From DASYVD01 sp050693035 (GTDB lineage Bacteria > Actinomycetota > UBA4738 > CALAEC01): a DNA stretch of 34,775 nucleotides. The notes beneath the pieces are model-generated. The model was given only the letters and a program-made list of their open reading frames with translations, ran no database searches and was not told the DNA's origin. Positions 1 through 7,179 of the stretch are shown here, piece after piece. The translations under genes and the position numbers were made by a program. The stretch covers positions 1 through 34,775 of the forward strand of contig JBOGWB010000085.1 in assembly GCA_050693035.1 (NCBI GenBank), written 5' to 3'. The number at the start of each line of letters is the position of its first letter. The stretch's first letter is position 1.

Positions 1-109
1 GCGGGGGCTCCGAAGCCTGATCGGTGGTCCCGCCGCTCGAACAGGCCGCGGCCACCAGGATCACGATCGCGAGGAAAGCGGGAACACGGAACCGGAGCAG
101 CTTCGACAT
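1..109 (-). CDS. Lipoprotein N-terminus, cut by the left window edge
   Basis: The reverse strand encodes ATG at 109 followed by a classic lipoprotein signal: basic start (MSKLLRFR), a hydrophobic stretch (VPAFLAIVILVAA), then the lipobox Cys in AAAC, then a Ser/Gly/Thr-rich linker (SSGGTTDQASEPP). Only about 36 residues are visible before the edge, so the function cannot be read. The gene is divergent from the CopC-like gene at 306, with about 200 bp between them holding the two promoters. No strong Shine-Dalgarno is seen before the ATG. Confidence 0.7.
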   Translation of the reverse strand, partial: MSKLLRFRVPAFLAIVILVAAACSSGGTTDQASEPP

Positions 110-305
110 GGTCAACCCAGGATATCGAGGGCGGCAGCAGAACGTCGGTCCCGGCCCGAACTGGACTGAGGCGGTCATCCCGGCCTCGCCTCAATCACGC
201 GCTACAGTGCAGGAAGACCATGTCCCGCATTCCCTTGCACCCCGAGGAGCAGTCTGGGGGCCGACGGCTGGTGTTCCCCGGCAGCGTGTCCGCCTGGCAC
301 TGACG

Positions 306-887
306 ATGCGTCGAGCTCGCCGCCTCGCGGTCGCGGGCGTCCTGTTCGCCCTACTGATGGGCTCGACCGCTCCGGCCGCGGCCCATATCGCGATCCGCCT
401 CGACATCCGGGCGCCCCAGCCCGGCCAGCGGGTGCCTCCCGACACGTCGGCAGTCATCTTCGCCCAGCGGATGCTCGGCGGAAGGGACCGCGTGGACTTC
501 ACGGTGACGCTTGACGGTCGCACCCTTGACCCGGAGACCGGCCGCGTGGGCGGCACCGGGTCGCCTGCCACGATCGAAGTAGACCAGACGCTGAGGATTC
601 CCCTCCGATCCCTTGCGACGGGAAGCCACGCCCTCACCGTCACCTACCGCCCCGATACGGACGCCCCCATCCTCGAGAACTCCGTCGAGTTCGTTGTGGG
701 TGAGTCCAGCGGAGCGCCCTTCGCCGTGGCGGCGGTCGGCTCGATCGCCGTGCTGGCCCTTGCCAGCATGCTCTTGATGCATCGACGCCGGCGCAGTCTC
801 CGTCTGATGGGACAAGCACGGTCCGGGCTGGGCTACTCTGCGGACGACACAGGGCCCTTGGCGGATGGGGCCACGGAGGGGATCTGA
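306..887 (+). CDS. Exported CopC/YtkA-like protein with a C-terminal membrane anchor
   Basis: 193 aa from ATG 306; the frame is open upstream but the upstream peptide looks non-coding. Residues 1-26 are a signal peptide (RR start, hydrophobic core, APAAA cleavage site) leaving an N-terminal His, as in CopC-type copper proteins. Residues 27-145 form an all-beta, Ig-like domain. A transmembrane helix follows at about 150-170 and ends in an RRRR stop-transfer signal. The stop codon abuts the ATG of the SdhD-like gene, so the two are probably translationally coupled. Copper binding is inferred from the fold and the His; no Met-rich motif is seen. An equally possible reading is a generic YtkA/FixH-like assembly factor. 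Confidence 0.7.
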   Translation: MRRARRLAVAGVLFALLMGSTAPAAAHIAIRLDIRAPQPGQRVPPDTSAVIFAQRMLGGRDRVDFTVTLDGRTLDPETGRVGGTGSPATIEVDQTLRIPLRSLATGSHALTVTYRPDTDAPILENSVEFVVGESSGAPFAVAAVGSIAVLALASMLLMHRRRRSLRLMGQARSGLGYSADDTGPLADGATEGI

Positions 888-1343
888 ATGGCGCCAGCGG
901 GGACCGGCACGGAAACCGGCTCCGGGCGAAGGGAGCCAAAAGGGGGATTCCACCGCGCTGGCCGGCGGCGCCCCGGGAGCGGGGCCGAGCTGTGGTGGTG
1001 GCTGTTCATGCGGCTCTCCGGGGCGATCCTCGTCTTCCTCGCCGTGGGGCACATCCTCATCATGCACGTGTTCGACGAGGGGGTGGACCGGGTCAACTTC
1101 GCCTTCGTGCAGCTTCGGTGGCAGAGCCCGTTCTGGCGAACCTGGGACTGGCTCATGCTCTCCCTTGCCCTGGTCCACGGCATCAACGGTGTCCGGGTGA
1201 TCGCCCTGGACTACATCCGGAGGTCGGGTGTGCGGATCGCCGTCACCTGGTCCTTCTACGTCACGGGCATCGCACTATTTGCGCTCGGCTCGATCGTGGT
1301 GTTCACCTTCGACCCGTGCCGGTGGCCCGGGTTCACCTGTTGA
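888..1343 (+). CDS. sdhD: Succinate dehydrogenase membrane-anchor-like protein (SdhD type)
   Basis: 151 aa. After a basic, Gly-rich N-terminus of about 35 residues come three transmembrane helices (about 41-63, 87-107, 121-142). The first carries RLSGAILVFLAVGHILIMH, with the RxSG start and the His usual for a haem/quinone site. The second contains the family motif HGINGVRVIALDY. These match the SdhC/SdhD cytochrome b anchor family, normally part of sdhCDAB. Here neither sdhA nor sdhB follows; downstream is 240 bp of noncoding DNA. It is therefore an orphan anchor within the window. The gene starts one base after the upstream TGA. Family assignment is good; a role in complex II is inference. 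Confidence 0.75.
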   Translation: MAPAGTGTETGSGRREPKGGFHRAGRRRPGSGAELWWWLFMRLSGAILVFLAVGHILIMHVFDEGVDRVNFAFVQLRWQSPFWRTWDWLMLSLALVHGINGVRVIALDYIRRSGVRIAVTWSFYVTGIALFALGSIVVFTFDPCRWPGFTC

Positions 1344-1584
1344 GGAGCGAGTGAGCTCGCCCCCCCCGCCGTCCCGACCGAGCGGGCTACAACACGCCCG
1401 GCTACCGGGCCGGAACCGCGGCCCTCGCCAATCGAACCTCAACCCTCCTCGCCTCCACTGCGGTCCGTTGGCCTTACCAAGCCATTTCCGCACGTCATAG
1501 CCTGGATGGACTCTCCGTTCGCCCCGCATCGAAGGGGGTTCGATTTCGAGAGTCAATACCTCCGGTAGGATCTGGTTCAGGCAG

Positions 1585-2031
1585 ATGAGGATGAGGAAGC
1601 AGATCATCATCGCGTGGGCAGCTGGCACAGCCGTCATTGCGAGTGTCATGTCGTTCCAGCTGCTCCGCGCGGATCAGCCAGCGGACCAGTCATTGGCCAA
1701 GCCGCCTGCAGGCTGGGCGGATCGTGCTGTCGTCTTCAACCGAGGCATGCTCGAAACTCGTCAAGGGCAGTGCCTATCGGGCACCTTCGTCGACTACACG
1801 GAACACACGAACGGCGCTCCTGGACCCGTGGCGGCGGTCCGCGGCTTCGGGGGCCTAGTGGACCTCAGGGTCCAGCCTTTTGCACCCGACGGCGCCGTAG
1901 TTGAAGAATTCCGCGGTCCTGTCAAGATCGCGGCTTACGAGGTGCTGAGGCATACAGCTGGGCGATGGGTCGTCGTACGCCGCGACGGCTGGGCCCCATG
2001 TGGGCCCCCCGAGACTGTCGCCGTTCGGTGA
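1585..2031 (+). CDS. Exported protein of unknown function
   Basis: 148 aa. ATG codons at 1585 and 1591 are both possible. Residues 1-30 form a signal or anchor (MRMRKQ, then IIIAWAAGTAVIASVM). The mature part has beta-type alternation and two Cys (QGQCLSG and APCGPP) that could form a disulfide. I do not recognise the family. It stands alone: 240 bp follow the SdhD-like gene, and about 180 bp separate it from the next possible small ORF. Base composition is slightly less GC-rich than its neighbours. Confidence 0.5.
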   Translation: MRMRKQIIIAWAAGTAVIASVMSFQLLRADQPADQSLAKPPAGWADRAVVFNRGMLETRQGQCLSGTFVDYTEHTNGAPGPVAAVRGFGGLVDLRVQPFAPDGAVVEEFRGPVKIAAYEVLRHTAGRWVVVRRDGWAPCGPPETVAVR

Positions 2032-2490
2032 CGAACTCGGCTCCCACACCGATCTCCTCGGCGCCCCCTAGCGTGAAGGCGTTGTCTTCAACGGAGACCG
2101 CAGGACACACTACGCCCTCCGGGGGACCTACGGGAGGCTGCTGGCGCGGGAGACTAGTGCATCTCGCAGCTCACCAGACTGGCGGAGGGTGCTGCCCCCG
2201 AACTACTACTAGTTGTTTCGGGGTTGGCCCGACCATCCTGCGTTTCGGCTCACTGCAATGAGTACAACGGCAATGACGGTGCCGCCCAGTCCTACGACGA
2301 GCCGCAGGGGGAGACGCCAGTCCTTTCGCGGGCGATATGCAAGGTCGCCTCGGCGCATGAGAGCTCAGCCGTTTGGCCGCTCGCTGGAATGCGCCGCAAC
2401 TGGCACCCCCGGCATGAAGCGGTGGTCGGAATCAGGATCGCAAGGAAGACGCCCAGGACGAATAAGATTGACCTTGGTTCCCATCCGCGT
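2032..2490. other. Intergenic stretch, mostly without a recognisable gene
   Basis: No convincing gene fills this stretch. It is less GC-rich than its surroundings. On the minus strand, downstream of the lipoprotein gene that ends at 2491, there are two hydrophobic short reading frames. One, without a usual start codon, contains ILFVLGVFLAILIPT. The other is the small ORF listed separately at 2209-2358. They may be remnants of a membrane protein. Confidence 0.4.
2209..2358 (-). CDS. Possible 49-aa single-span membrane peptide
   Basis: ATG at 2358, TAG at 2209-2211. The N-terminal half is strongly basic (RRGDLAYRPRKDWR) and is followed by one hydrophobic helix (LVVGLGGTVIAVVLIAV) and a short polar tail. 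The positive-inside layout is what a small membrane protein would show. There is no good Shine-Dalgarno, and I know no family. It could equally be a chance ORF in a decayed stretch. Confidence 0.25.
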   Translation of the reverse strand: MRRGDLAYRPRKDWRLPLRLVVGLGGTVIAVVLIAVSRNAGWSGQPRNN

Positions 2491-3096
2491 TTACCTGCCC
2501 GGCTGGGGTGTGACTACTCCCCGTTCGATTGCTTCCTTTGCCTGGGCCACAAGGGCCTCCAACTCCAGCGGGCTCACAGCCTCGATCGCCTGGACCCACG
2601 AGTCAGAGTCATTGGAGCCGACCAACCTTTCACCCTGAACGAGAAACCGCCCTTGCGAGTTGATCAAGCGATAGTAAGGCTTGTCCGTCTCGTCCTGCTT
2701 AAGGTGGACGAAGTAGAACCCCCGATCGCCCACCTCCGACGGGGGAACGCCGTTGTACCCGTCCTCTTCGACGAGGAAGGATCCTTCAGGCAACGAGCCG
2801 TATAGAACCTTGTCAATCGAGATGGTCACCTGGAGGAACTGGATGGCTCCGTCTCCTTCGGGCCTCGGATCTTGGCCTCCCACAACACGGCCAGGCTCAG
2901 TCTCGATGACCGTGCCCTGCACCACCGCGTCGGAAGTCGCCACCATCTGGGCTAGGTCTGAGAAGTAATGGACTTCCTTGACGCTTATGGGAGGGAGACT
3001 CTTCGAGCTCCCACCCTCACAAGCGGTTGCCGCTAGGGAGATCATCGCCAGAACGAGCAGGCGAATCGACGGTCCGACCCACCTCTTGGTCCGCAT
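2491..3096 (-). CDS. Putative lipoprotein of unknown function
   Basis: 201 aa from ATG 3096. The signal is typical for a lipoprotein: MRTKRW, hydrophobic LLVLAMISLAATAC with the lipobox Cys near residue 26, then a Gly/Ser linker. The mature domain is mixed alpha/beta. It contains VQGTVIE and LQVTISIDKVLYGSLPEG, followed by an acidic helix. The pattern of a beta-barrel-like core (VVQGTV, VTISIDKVLYG) resembles small exported OB-like proteins of the cell envelope, but this is only a resemblance. It is single-gene and points away from the metal cluster that begins at 3422. Confidence 0.7.
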   Translation of the reverse strand: MRTKRWVGPSIRLLVLAMISLAATACEGGSSKSLPPISVKEVHYFSDLAQMVATSDAVVQGTVIETEPGRVVGGQDPRPEGDGAIQFLQVTISIDKVLYGSLPEGSFLVEEDGYNGVPPSEVGDRGFYFVHLKQDETDKPYYRLINSQGRFLVQGERLVGSNDSDSWVQAIEAVSPLELEALVAQAKEAIERGVVTPQPGR

Positions 3097-3162
3097 GTCT
3101 CACCACCCCTCAAAGCTCGCGCATGGCGGCGGCGGGCGCCGAGGTGACAACCCGGCGGATCC

Positions 3163-3372
3163 TCACGTACTCGGCGCACTCGTTGCCATCTTCCTCAGCC
3201 TGTACTCGTGGCGCGGACGGAGCCCCTCTACCTGGTATCGGCCATCGCCCTGGGTGGCTCGCTCCTCTTCGAGGCCGCGCGGCTCTCCCTCTCCCCGATC
3301 CGGGAGCTTGGACACGGCCCGGGCGAGAAGGGAGATCGCCGCCTGGGCCGTGTCGCGCCTCACCGAACCCAT
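3163..3372 (-). CDS. Possible short ORF downstream of the transporter operon
   Basis: 69 aa, ATG 3372 to TGA 3163, lying 49 bp beyond the stop of the minus-strand transporter at 3422, so it could be the last cistron of that operon. Codons are GC3-rich like real genes here. The protein is charged, with no signal peptide and no recognised motif. The 325-bp gap 3097-3421 holds nothing else I can support. Confidence 0.25.
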   Translation of the reverse strand: MGSVRRDTAQAAISLLARAVSKLPDRGEGEPRGLEEERATQGDGRYQVEGLRPRHEYRLRKMATSAPST

Positions 3373-3421
3373 GGTCGCTCAGGCCGAGGACCCGGCCTTG
3401 CCTTCGGTCATCGGGCTCTAC

Positions 3422-4069
3422 TCACCCGTCGCTGCACTCGTCGCCTCGCCATGCCTCCCGTGCCTCGCCCAGGAGGAAGTAGGTCATCCCGAGCGCTGCG
3501 ACGGGGTCGGCCCACCACCACCCGAAGAGGGCGTTGAGGCCGATCCCTCCGAGCACGATCAGTGAGAGCCACCAGCAGGCTGTGGTCTGGAAGGCATCGG
3601 CCTCCATGGCCCGGCTCCCCAGGGCGACGGCGACCCGGCGTTTGGCCCGGGCCAGCCACCACATCACCCCGAGGGACACGGCCGTAAGCGCGATCCCCAC
3701 CGGGGAGGGGTCGGGCCTCTCCAGGCGGAGCAAGGTCTGCGCGGCGTCGACGGCGATGAACACGGCGAGGCCGACCAGCGAGGCGGCGACCAGCTTCTGC
3801 GCTCGCCGCTCCACGTGCTCGATCGTTTCGTGGTTGGTGGCTCGCCGCTCCGCGAACAGGCGCCAGATCAGCACGGAGCCCGAAGCGCTCTCCACGAAGC
3901 TGTCGATGCCGAACCCAAGCAGGGCGACGCTTCCCGCCAGCAGGGCGGCCCCGACCGCGATCACTCCCTCGACCACGTTCCAGCCAACGGTGAGGTACTC
4001 GAGGCCGAGGGCCCGTCGGAGAAGCGGGGCTCGTTGGCCGACGGAGGAGTCCGGCAACTCCGGGGTCAC
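3422..4069 (-). CDS. Cation transporter, short TMEM163/CDF-like family (copy 1)
   Basis: 215 aa, GTG start at 4069 overlapping the CDF stop by 4 bp (GTGA). About six hydrophobic segments. Conserved acidic positions of the family sit in GFGIDSFVESASG, AMEADAFQTTACWW and the final WWWADPVAALG. These DxxxE and ADP motifs are those of short CDF-like transporters with no cytoplasmic C-terminal domain. The ion is probably a divalent metal such as Zn, Cd or Pb, inferred from the CadC-type repressor two genes upstream. A paralogue with the same neighbours is at 29189-30196 but carries an extra C-terminal domain. The protein ends at ...RGDECSDG. Confidence 0.85.
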   Translation of the reverse strand: MTPELPDSSVGQRAPLLRRALGLEYLTVGWNVVEGVIAVGAALLAGSVALLGFGIDSFVESASGSVLIWRLFAERRATNHETIEHVERRAQKLVAASLVGLAVFIAVDAAQTLLRLERPDPSPVGIALTAVSLGVMWWLARAKRRVAVALGSRAMEADAFQTTACWWLSLIVLGGIGLNALFGWWWADPVAALGMTYFLLGEAREAWRGDECSDG

Positions 4070-4956
4070 CGGTGCGCCGCCTCCTCCAGCCTCCGCCGAT
4101 CCTGTGACTCCAGCTGGAAGGTGCTGTGCTCGATGTCGAAATCGCCGGAAAGACAGTTACACAGGCGGTCCAGCAAGGCCGGTGGGTCGGCAGAAGGCTC
4201 CACCACGACATGGGCCGAGACCACGTTCATGCCACTGGTGATGGTCCAGGCGTGGAGGTCGTGCACGTCGGCCACCCCCGGCGTCTCCACGATGTGCCGA
4301 CGAACCTCCCCTAAATCCACTCCCCTGGGCGTGGCCTCGAGCAGCACGTCGACCGCGTGGCGTAGCAGCCTCCACGTCCGGGGGAGGATCAGCAGGCCGA
4401 TCGCGGCGGAGGCCACTGGGTCGGCCAGGCGAACCCCGGTGACGGCAATGACCACGGCGGCGACGATCACGGCCACCGAACCGAGGAGGTCGCCGAGGAC
4501 CTCCAGATAAGCCCCGCGCATGTTCAGGCTCTCCGCCTGGGCCTCGCGCAGCAGCCAGAGCGACAGCGCGTTGCCCATGAGCCCCACGACGGCCACGACG
4601 AGCATCAGGCCGCTCGAGACATCGGGCGGGTCGAACAACCGCCGCCAGGCCTCGAACAGGACCAGGGCGGCCACGCCGAACAGGAGCACCGCGTTGATCA
4701 CCGCAGCCAGGATCTCGATCCGGTAGTAGCCGAACGTCCGCTCGGCGCTGGCCGGGCGTGACGCCAGCCAGATGGCCCCGAGGGCCAGGCCGATGCCCGC
4801 GACGTCGGTGAATACGTGCCCGGCGTCGGCGAGCAGGGCCAGGCTGTTGGACAGCAGCCCCCCGATGACCTCACCGACGAGGATGGCCGAGGTGATGCCG
4901 AACACGGCCAGCAGCCGTCCCCGGCGGGCCCCCGCGGCGCTGTGGATCCCGCTCAT
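4066..4956 (-). CDS. czcD: Cation diffusion facilitator, CzcD/ZitB type (copy 1)
   Basis: 296 aa, ATG 4956 overlapping the repressor stop (ATGA). Six transmembrane helices, then a cytoplasmic domain (about 205-296) with the family's VHDLHAWTI motif and a C-terminal DFDIEHSTFQLE. The transport site in TM2 is normal (HVFTDVAG, HxxxD). In TM5 the usual HxxxD reads LEVLGDLLGS, with Glu in place of His; the same change is in copy 2. Such proteins exchange Zn or Cd out of the cytoplasm for protons. Expression is expected to be controlled by the CadC-like protein encoded upstream in the same transcript. Intact, full length for the family. Confidence 0.93.
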   Translation of the reverse strand: MSGIHSAAGARRGRLLAVFGITSAILVGEVIGGLLSNSLALLADAGHVFTDVAGIGLALGAIWLASRPASAERTFGYYRIEILAAVINAVLLFGVAALVLFEAWRRLFDPPDVSSGLMLVVAVVGLMGNALSLWLLREAQAESLNMRGAYLEVLGDLLGSVAVIVAAVVIAVTGVRLADPVASAAIGLLILPRTWRLLRHAVDVLLEATPRGVDLGEVRRHIVETPGVADVHDLHAWTITSGMNVVSAHVVVEPSADPPALLDRLCNCLSGDFDIEHSTFQLESQDRRRLEEAAHR

Positions 4957-5363
4957 CCGGCCGGGACCTCCACAGGGCTCCCCACGACCTCTGCGGCGTG
5001 GCGGAGGCCGTCTGTGAATACGTGTCGGATGTGTTCGTCGGCCAGCCGGTAGTACACGACCCGGCCCACCTTGCGCCGGGCCACCACCCTGCGCCCCCGG
5101 AGCAGGCGGAGCTGATGGCTGAGCGCCGACTGGCTGATCCCGAGCAGGACGGCGAGGTCGCACACGCACAGCTCCTCGGTCAGGGACAGCGCATGAAGAA
5201 TCCGGGCCCGCGTTCCATCGGCCAGCAGGGCGAACGTGGAGGCCACCTCGTCCGCCTGCTCGTGGGCGATCACCCTCCCGATCAGCGGGGCCACGTGCTC
5301 GGGGTGAAGACACTCCACCTCGCAGCGTTCGGCAGTGAGACCCATCGTTGAAAGAGTGCTCAT
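4953..5363 (-). CDS. cadC: ArsR/SmtB-family metal repressor, CadC-like (copy 1)
   Basis: 136 aa from ATG 5363, chosen because the second copy in the window aligns from there (the frame is open much further upstream). Winged-helix repressor. It keeps both CadC metal sites: the N-terminal pair C14/C18 (CEVEC) with C66/C68 in the alpha-3 motif ELCVCDL form the Cd/Pb thiolate site. D109, H111, H122 and E125 match the alpha-5 Zn site spacing of CadC. Recognition helix ISQSALSHQLRLLRG. First gene of a three-gene operon with two cation transporters, so Cd/Pb/Zn-induced derepression is expected from family knowledge. An inverted repeat covers its start codon. Confidence 0.92.
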   Translation of the reverse strand: MSTLSTMGLTAERCEVECLHPEHVAPLIGRVIAHEQADEVASTFALLADGTRARILHALSLTEELCVCDLAVLLGISQSALSHQLRLLRGRRVVARRKVGRVVYYRLADEHIRHVFTDGLRHAAEVVGSPVEVPAG

Positions 5364-5377
5364 ACTTAGAGCATGAG
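5357..5377 (-). promoter_or_regulatory. Possible CadC/ArsR operator over the repressor start codon
   Basis: The sequence contains nested inverted repeats: TGCTC ... GAGCA (7-nt spacer) and CTCAT ... ATGAG (9-nt spacer), centred about five bases upstream of the cadC ATG. ArsR-family repressors bind such imperfect palindromes, usually over their own promoter. The position suggests autoregulation and a very short or absent leader. Arms are only 5 bp, and the second copy's upstream region does not share the repeat clearly, so this is tentative. Confidence 0.35.
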
Positions 5378-5630
5378 ACCGGAGTCCCTCCTCCGTCAAC
5401 TGCCCAGCCCCGGGCGCCGGCCTCTGCCCGGCGGCGGCCGGAGCCCCAATGCGCCGCGCAACGGTGGCCCGATCAATCGGTCTCGCCGCGGCGGGAGGCG
5501 CTCGTCTGGGACCTCCGGCCCGGGATCGTGCCCTTCCACAGGCACGCGCCCGATCCGGTGGAACACACGCATGGCTCTCCGCTTCGGGTGGCAAACGCGA
5601 CGCCATGGCGCTGGCCCTGGAGGTTCAACC

Positions 5631-5800
5631 TCACCCAGCGGATCGAGCTGGCCCGCACGTGAACATCCCCCCGTCGTAGTGACCGGGCTCGTGACACCCA
5701 AAGATGACCTTCCCCTCTTCCTCGAACCTCACGACGACTTCCTCCGTGGCTCCAGGAAGGGTGACTGTCGGATAGCGGAGCGAGGCACCCTTTGGGAAGC
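5631..5800 (-). pseudogene. Fragment of a cupredoxin (C-terminal copper site only)
   Basis: On the minus strand a beta-rich segment (YPTVTLPGATEEVVVRF) runs into GKVIFGCHEPGHYDGGM, ending at about 5664. The Cys-His-Glu-Pro-Gly-His-x4-Met arrangement is the type-1 copper loop of blue copper proteins. The upstream half of the domain, including the first His ligand, is absent, because the frame runs into the start of the isoprenyl synthase gene on the other strand. After the Met the frame gives only a few residues before a stop; another frame continues without recognisable sequence. It looks like the leftover 3' end of a lost gene. Nothing recognisable was found between it and the cadC start (5364-5630). 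Confidence 0.6.
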
Positions 5801-5818
5801 CCGCGGCATGGAGGAAGC

Positions 5819-6892
5819 ATGAACACTGGCTCCGGTGAAGGCTCGATCGCTCCAGCCTCGCTGCCACCCGGTCACGTGGCCTCGCTGGTGGACCATGAGC
5901 TCGTCCGGTTCCTCGCCGAGCAGAGGATGGAAATGCGGGCGCTCGCTCCCGAGGCCGTGGCCCTGATCGACGAAATCGTGAGGACGGTGCGAGCGGGGGG
6001 CAAGCGCATCCGTCCCCTCTTCTGCTACTGGGGCCATCGGGCGGCAGGCGGCGCCGAGGGGCCGGAGATCGTCCGGGCGGGTGCGGCCATCGAGCTGCTC
6101 CACACCTCCGCGATCATCCACGACGACGTCGTGGACCGCTCAGAGCTCCGGAGGGGCCAGCCCGCCGCATTTCGCGCGCTGGGCATGGAGTCGGGCGATC
6201 GCCACGGCCGGGCTGCGGCGATCCTCGCCGGAGACCTGGCCCATGCGCTTGCCGACACGCTCCTCGCTGCGTCGGGGTTTCCGGCGAAACGGCTCGCAGC
6301 GTCCTTCGACCACTTCAATCGGATGCGCGTGGAGGCGGTCAGCGGCCAGATGCTCGATCTCGTCGCAGCGAAGCGCGGCCACGGATCCGAGGAGCAGGCC
6401 CGGAAGGCGGCCGAGCTCAAGACGGGGTCCTATACGGTCGTGGGCCCCCTGCTGGTGGGCGCCACCTTGGCCGGAGCGGATCAGCCGCTCCTGGCCACCC
6501 TGGTCTCGTACGGGAAGCCCCTGGGAGAGGCCTTTCAGCTTCGCGACGACGTCCTCAGCACCTTCAGCGAGCCAGAGGTCACAGGGAAGGATCGTGACGA
6601 CGACATCCGGGAGGGGAAGCAGACCATCCTGGTGGTCAAGGCACGACGGCGAGGGACCCGAGCGGTTCGCCAGCTCCTCGCCGGGGCCCTGGGGAGCCCC
6701 GATGCCGACGCTCACACCATGGAGGAGGTCCGCCGGGCCATTCGAGACTCGGGCGCGCTCGCTGAGACCGTGCAGCTGATCGGATCGCTCCGGGACGCGG
6801 CCAGGGCCGCCCTGCCGGGGGCGTCGCTCCCCCCGGAGGCCGCCAAGGCCTTGGAGGAACTGGCGGGCCTGATCACCTTGCGAGAGGACTGA
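5819..6892 (+). CDS. idsA: Polyprenyl (geranylgeranyl-type) diphosphate synthase
   Basis: 357 aa from ATG 5819, preceded by GGAGGAA; an upstream TTG in frame is less likely. Trans-isoprenyl diphosphate synthase fold. GGKRIRP (residues 60-66) binds IPP. The first Asp-rich motif is HDDVVD (D102, D103, D106). The second is RDDVLS, so the last Asp of DDxxD is Ser. The basic run DDDIREGKQT closes the site. Small residues just before the first motif (HTSAII) suggest a chain of C20 or longer. It makes prenyl diphosphates for quinones, carotenoids or lipids; the exact product cannot be read. No operon partner is seen. Confidence 0.93.
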   Translation: MNTGSGEGSIAPASLPPGHVASLVDHELVRFLAEQRMEMRALAPEAVALIDEIVRTVRAGGKRIRPLFCYWGHRAAGGAEGPEIVRAGAAIELLHTSAIIHDDVVDRSELRRGQPAAFRALGMESGDRHGRAAAILAGDLAHALADTLLAASGFPAKRLAASFDHFNRMRVEAVSGQMLDLVAAKRGHGSEEQARKAAELKTGSYTVVGPLLVGATLAGADQPLLATLVSYGKPLGEAFQLRDDVLSTFSEPEVTGKDRDDDIREGKQTILVVKARRRGTRAVRQLLAGALGSPDADAHTMEEVRRAIRDSGALAETVQLIGSLRDAARAALPGASLPPEAAKALEELAGLITLRED

Positions 6893-7179
6893 TCGATCCG
6901 TTTGCAGCCCACTGTCACCGCCTTACGGTTGCTCATCTGAAATTGCCCGCTGTCACAGACCAGCGTGGCAAGAGCCGGGAGAGCCGCGGTAGGCCTGACC
7001 GCCTCGCTGGCTCCAGGCCCGGTCAGGTACGGGGACCGTCACTCAAGCACTCGCCGTCCGATAACGTGGCAATGATGCGGTCGCCCGATCCCCCGCCAGC
7101 ATCCCCCAGGCCTGAGCGGTAACCATGCCGGAGGCCACTCCGCGAACTCGGCGGATTCCAAGAGTCCCCGACGCGACAG

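Noticed and set aside
351..1178. A 275-aa minus-strand frame over the CopC-like and SdhD genes
   Set aside because: No domain, Pro/His/Gly-rich translation, antisense to two genes with clear membrane segments.
2203..2212. CTACTACTAG as another regulon operator
   Set aside because: No inverted partner with the right spacing and no promoter-like boxes; it overlaps the end of a doubtful ORF.
6893..7179. Possible small RNA or gene between idsA and copA
   Set aside because: Convergent gene ends; several short frames but none with start, ribosome site or composition of a gene, and no clear hairpin with T run.
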